In this document: piece after piece, positions 5,509-5,566 of the stretch
How the letters are laid out: each line of letters starts with the position of its first letter
Position numbering within the stretch: position 1 is the stretch's first letter
Assembly: GCF_905371695.1 (NCBI RefSeq)
Contig: NZ_CAJPMA010000097.1
Location: 1-5,566, forward strand
Length of the DNA stretch: 5,566 nt
Direction of reading: 5' to 3'
Source: an uncultured Campylobacter sp.
GTDB lineage: Bacteria > Campylobacterota > Campylobacteria > Campylobacterales > Campylobacteraceae
Notes under the pieces: model-generated
Database searches by the model: none
Told to the model about the DNA's origin: nothing
What the model saw: only the letters and a program-made list of their open reading frames with translations
Made by a program: the position numbers and the translations under genes

Positions 5509-5566
5509 ATGTTTAAAAAAGCTATTTTTGCTTCGTTGGCGTGCGGAATTTGCCTACACGCTCAAA
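5509..5566 (+). CDS. N-terminus of an exported protein (partial), probable Cj1289-like chaperone
   Basis: Only the first 19 codons are present: MFKKAIFASLACGICLHAQ. This is a typical Sec signal peptide with a basic start (KK), a hydrophobic core and a likely signal peptidase I site after HA. The two cysteines do not make a convincing lipobox. The start is supported by AAAGG 7 bases upstream and a strong -10 at 5460-5465. The product is inferred from synteny: in C. jejuni, as I remember it, the gene divergent from gltX (Cj1289) encodes a periplasmic SurA/PEB4-like folding factor. The visible residues alone cannot show this, and the gene continues off the right edge. Confidence 0.7.
   Translation, partial: MFKKAIFASLACGICLHAQ

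Overview
The window looks like chromosomal DNA of an epsilonproteobacterium, most likely a Campylobacter of the rectus/showae/concisus/curvus kind. The evidence is the protein family signatures, the very frequent AAATTT/TAAATTT words inside DNA that is otherwise not very AT-rich (about mid-40s % G+C by eye), the futalosine-type menaquinone gene, and the gene order. From memory, Campylobacter jejuni carries mqnA-like (Cj1285c), upp (Cj1286c), malic enzyme (Cj1287c), gltX (Cj1288c) and a divergent secreted protein (Cj1289) in this same order. This is a conserved housekeeping neighbourhood, not a mobile or defence island.

Layout, read along the minus strand from the right edge. gltX (5435-4056) and the malic enzyme gene maeB (4059-2806) overlap by ATGA and form an operon. 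A 370-base gap (2436-2805) follows, rich in inverted repeats. Next is upp (2435-1776), then a 449-base gap (1327-1775) with a likely terminator. Last come a flavodoxin-fold NAD(P)H oxidoreductase gene (1326-790) and mqnA (793-119), joined by a GTGA overlap. At the right edge a plus-strand gene for an exported protein begins at 5509, and only its signal peptide is in view. The 73 bases between it and gltX hold two closely packed divergent -10 elements. The left edge (1-118) has no gene but carries a dyad abutting a perfect extended -10.

The genes serve core functions: glutamyl-tRNA synthesis, malate-to-pyruvate conversion, uracil salvage, and the first committed step of menaquinone synthesis. 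Relative to the C. jejuni order as I remember it, the oxidoreductase is an extra gene between upp and mqnA. Its translational coupling to mqnA suggests a quinone-related role, but that is inference.

I found no new multi-gene system. The points most worth a second look are a perfect 13-base AT-only inverted repeat just upstream of upp, the dyad/promoter at the left edge, the mutually exclusive divergent promoters at gltX, and the oxidoreductase-mqnA coupling.
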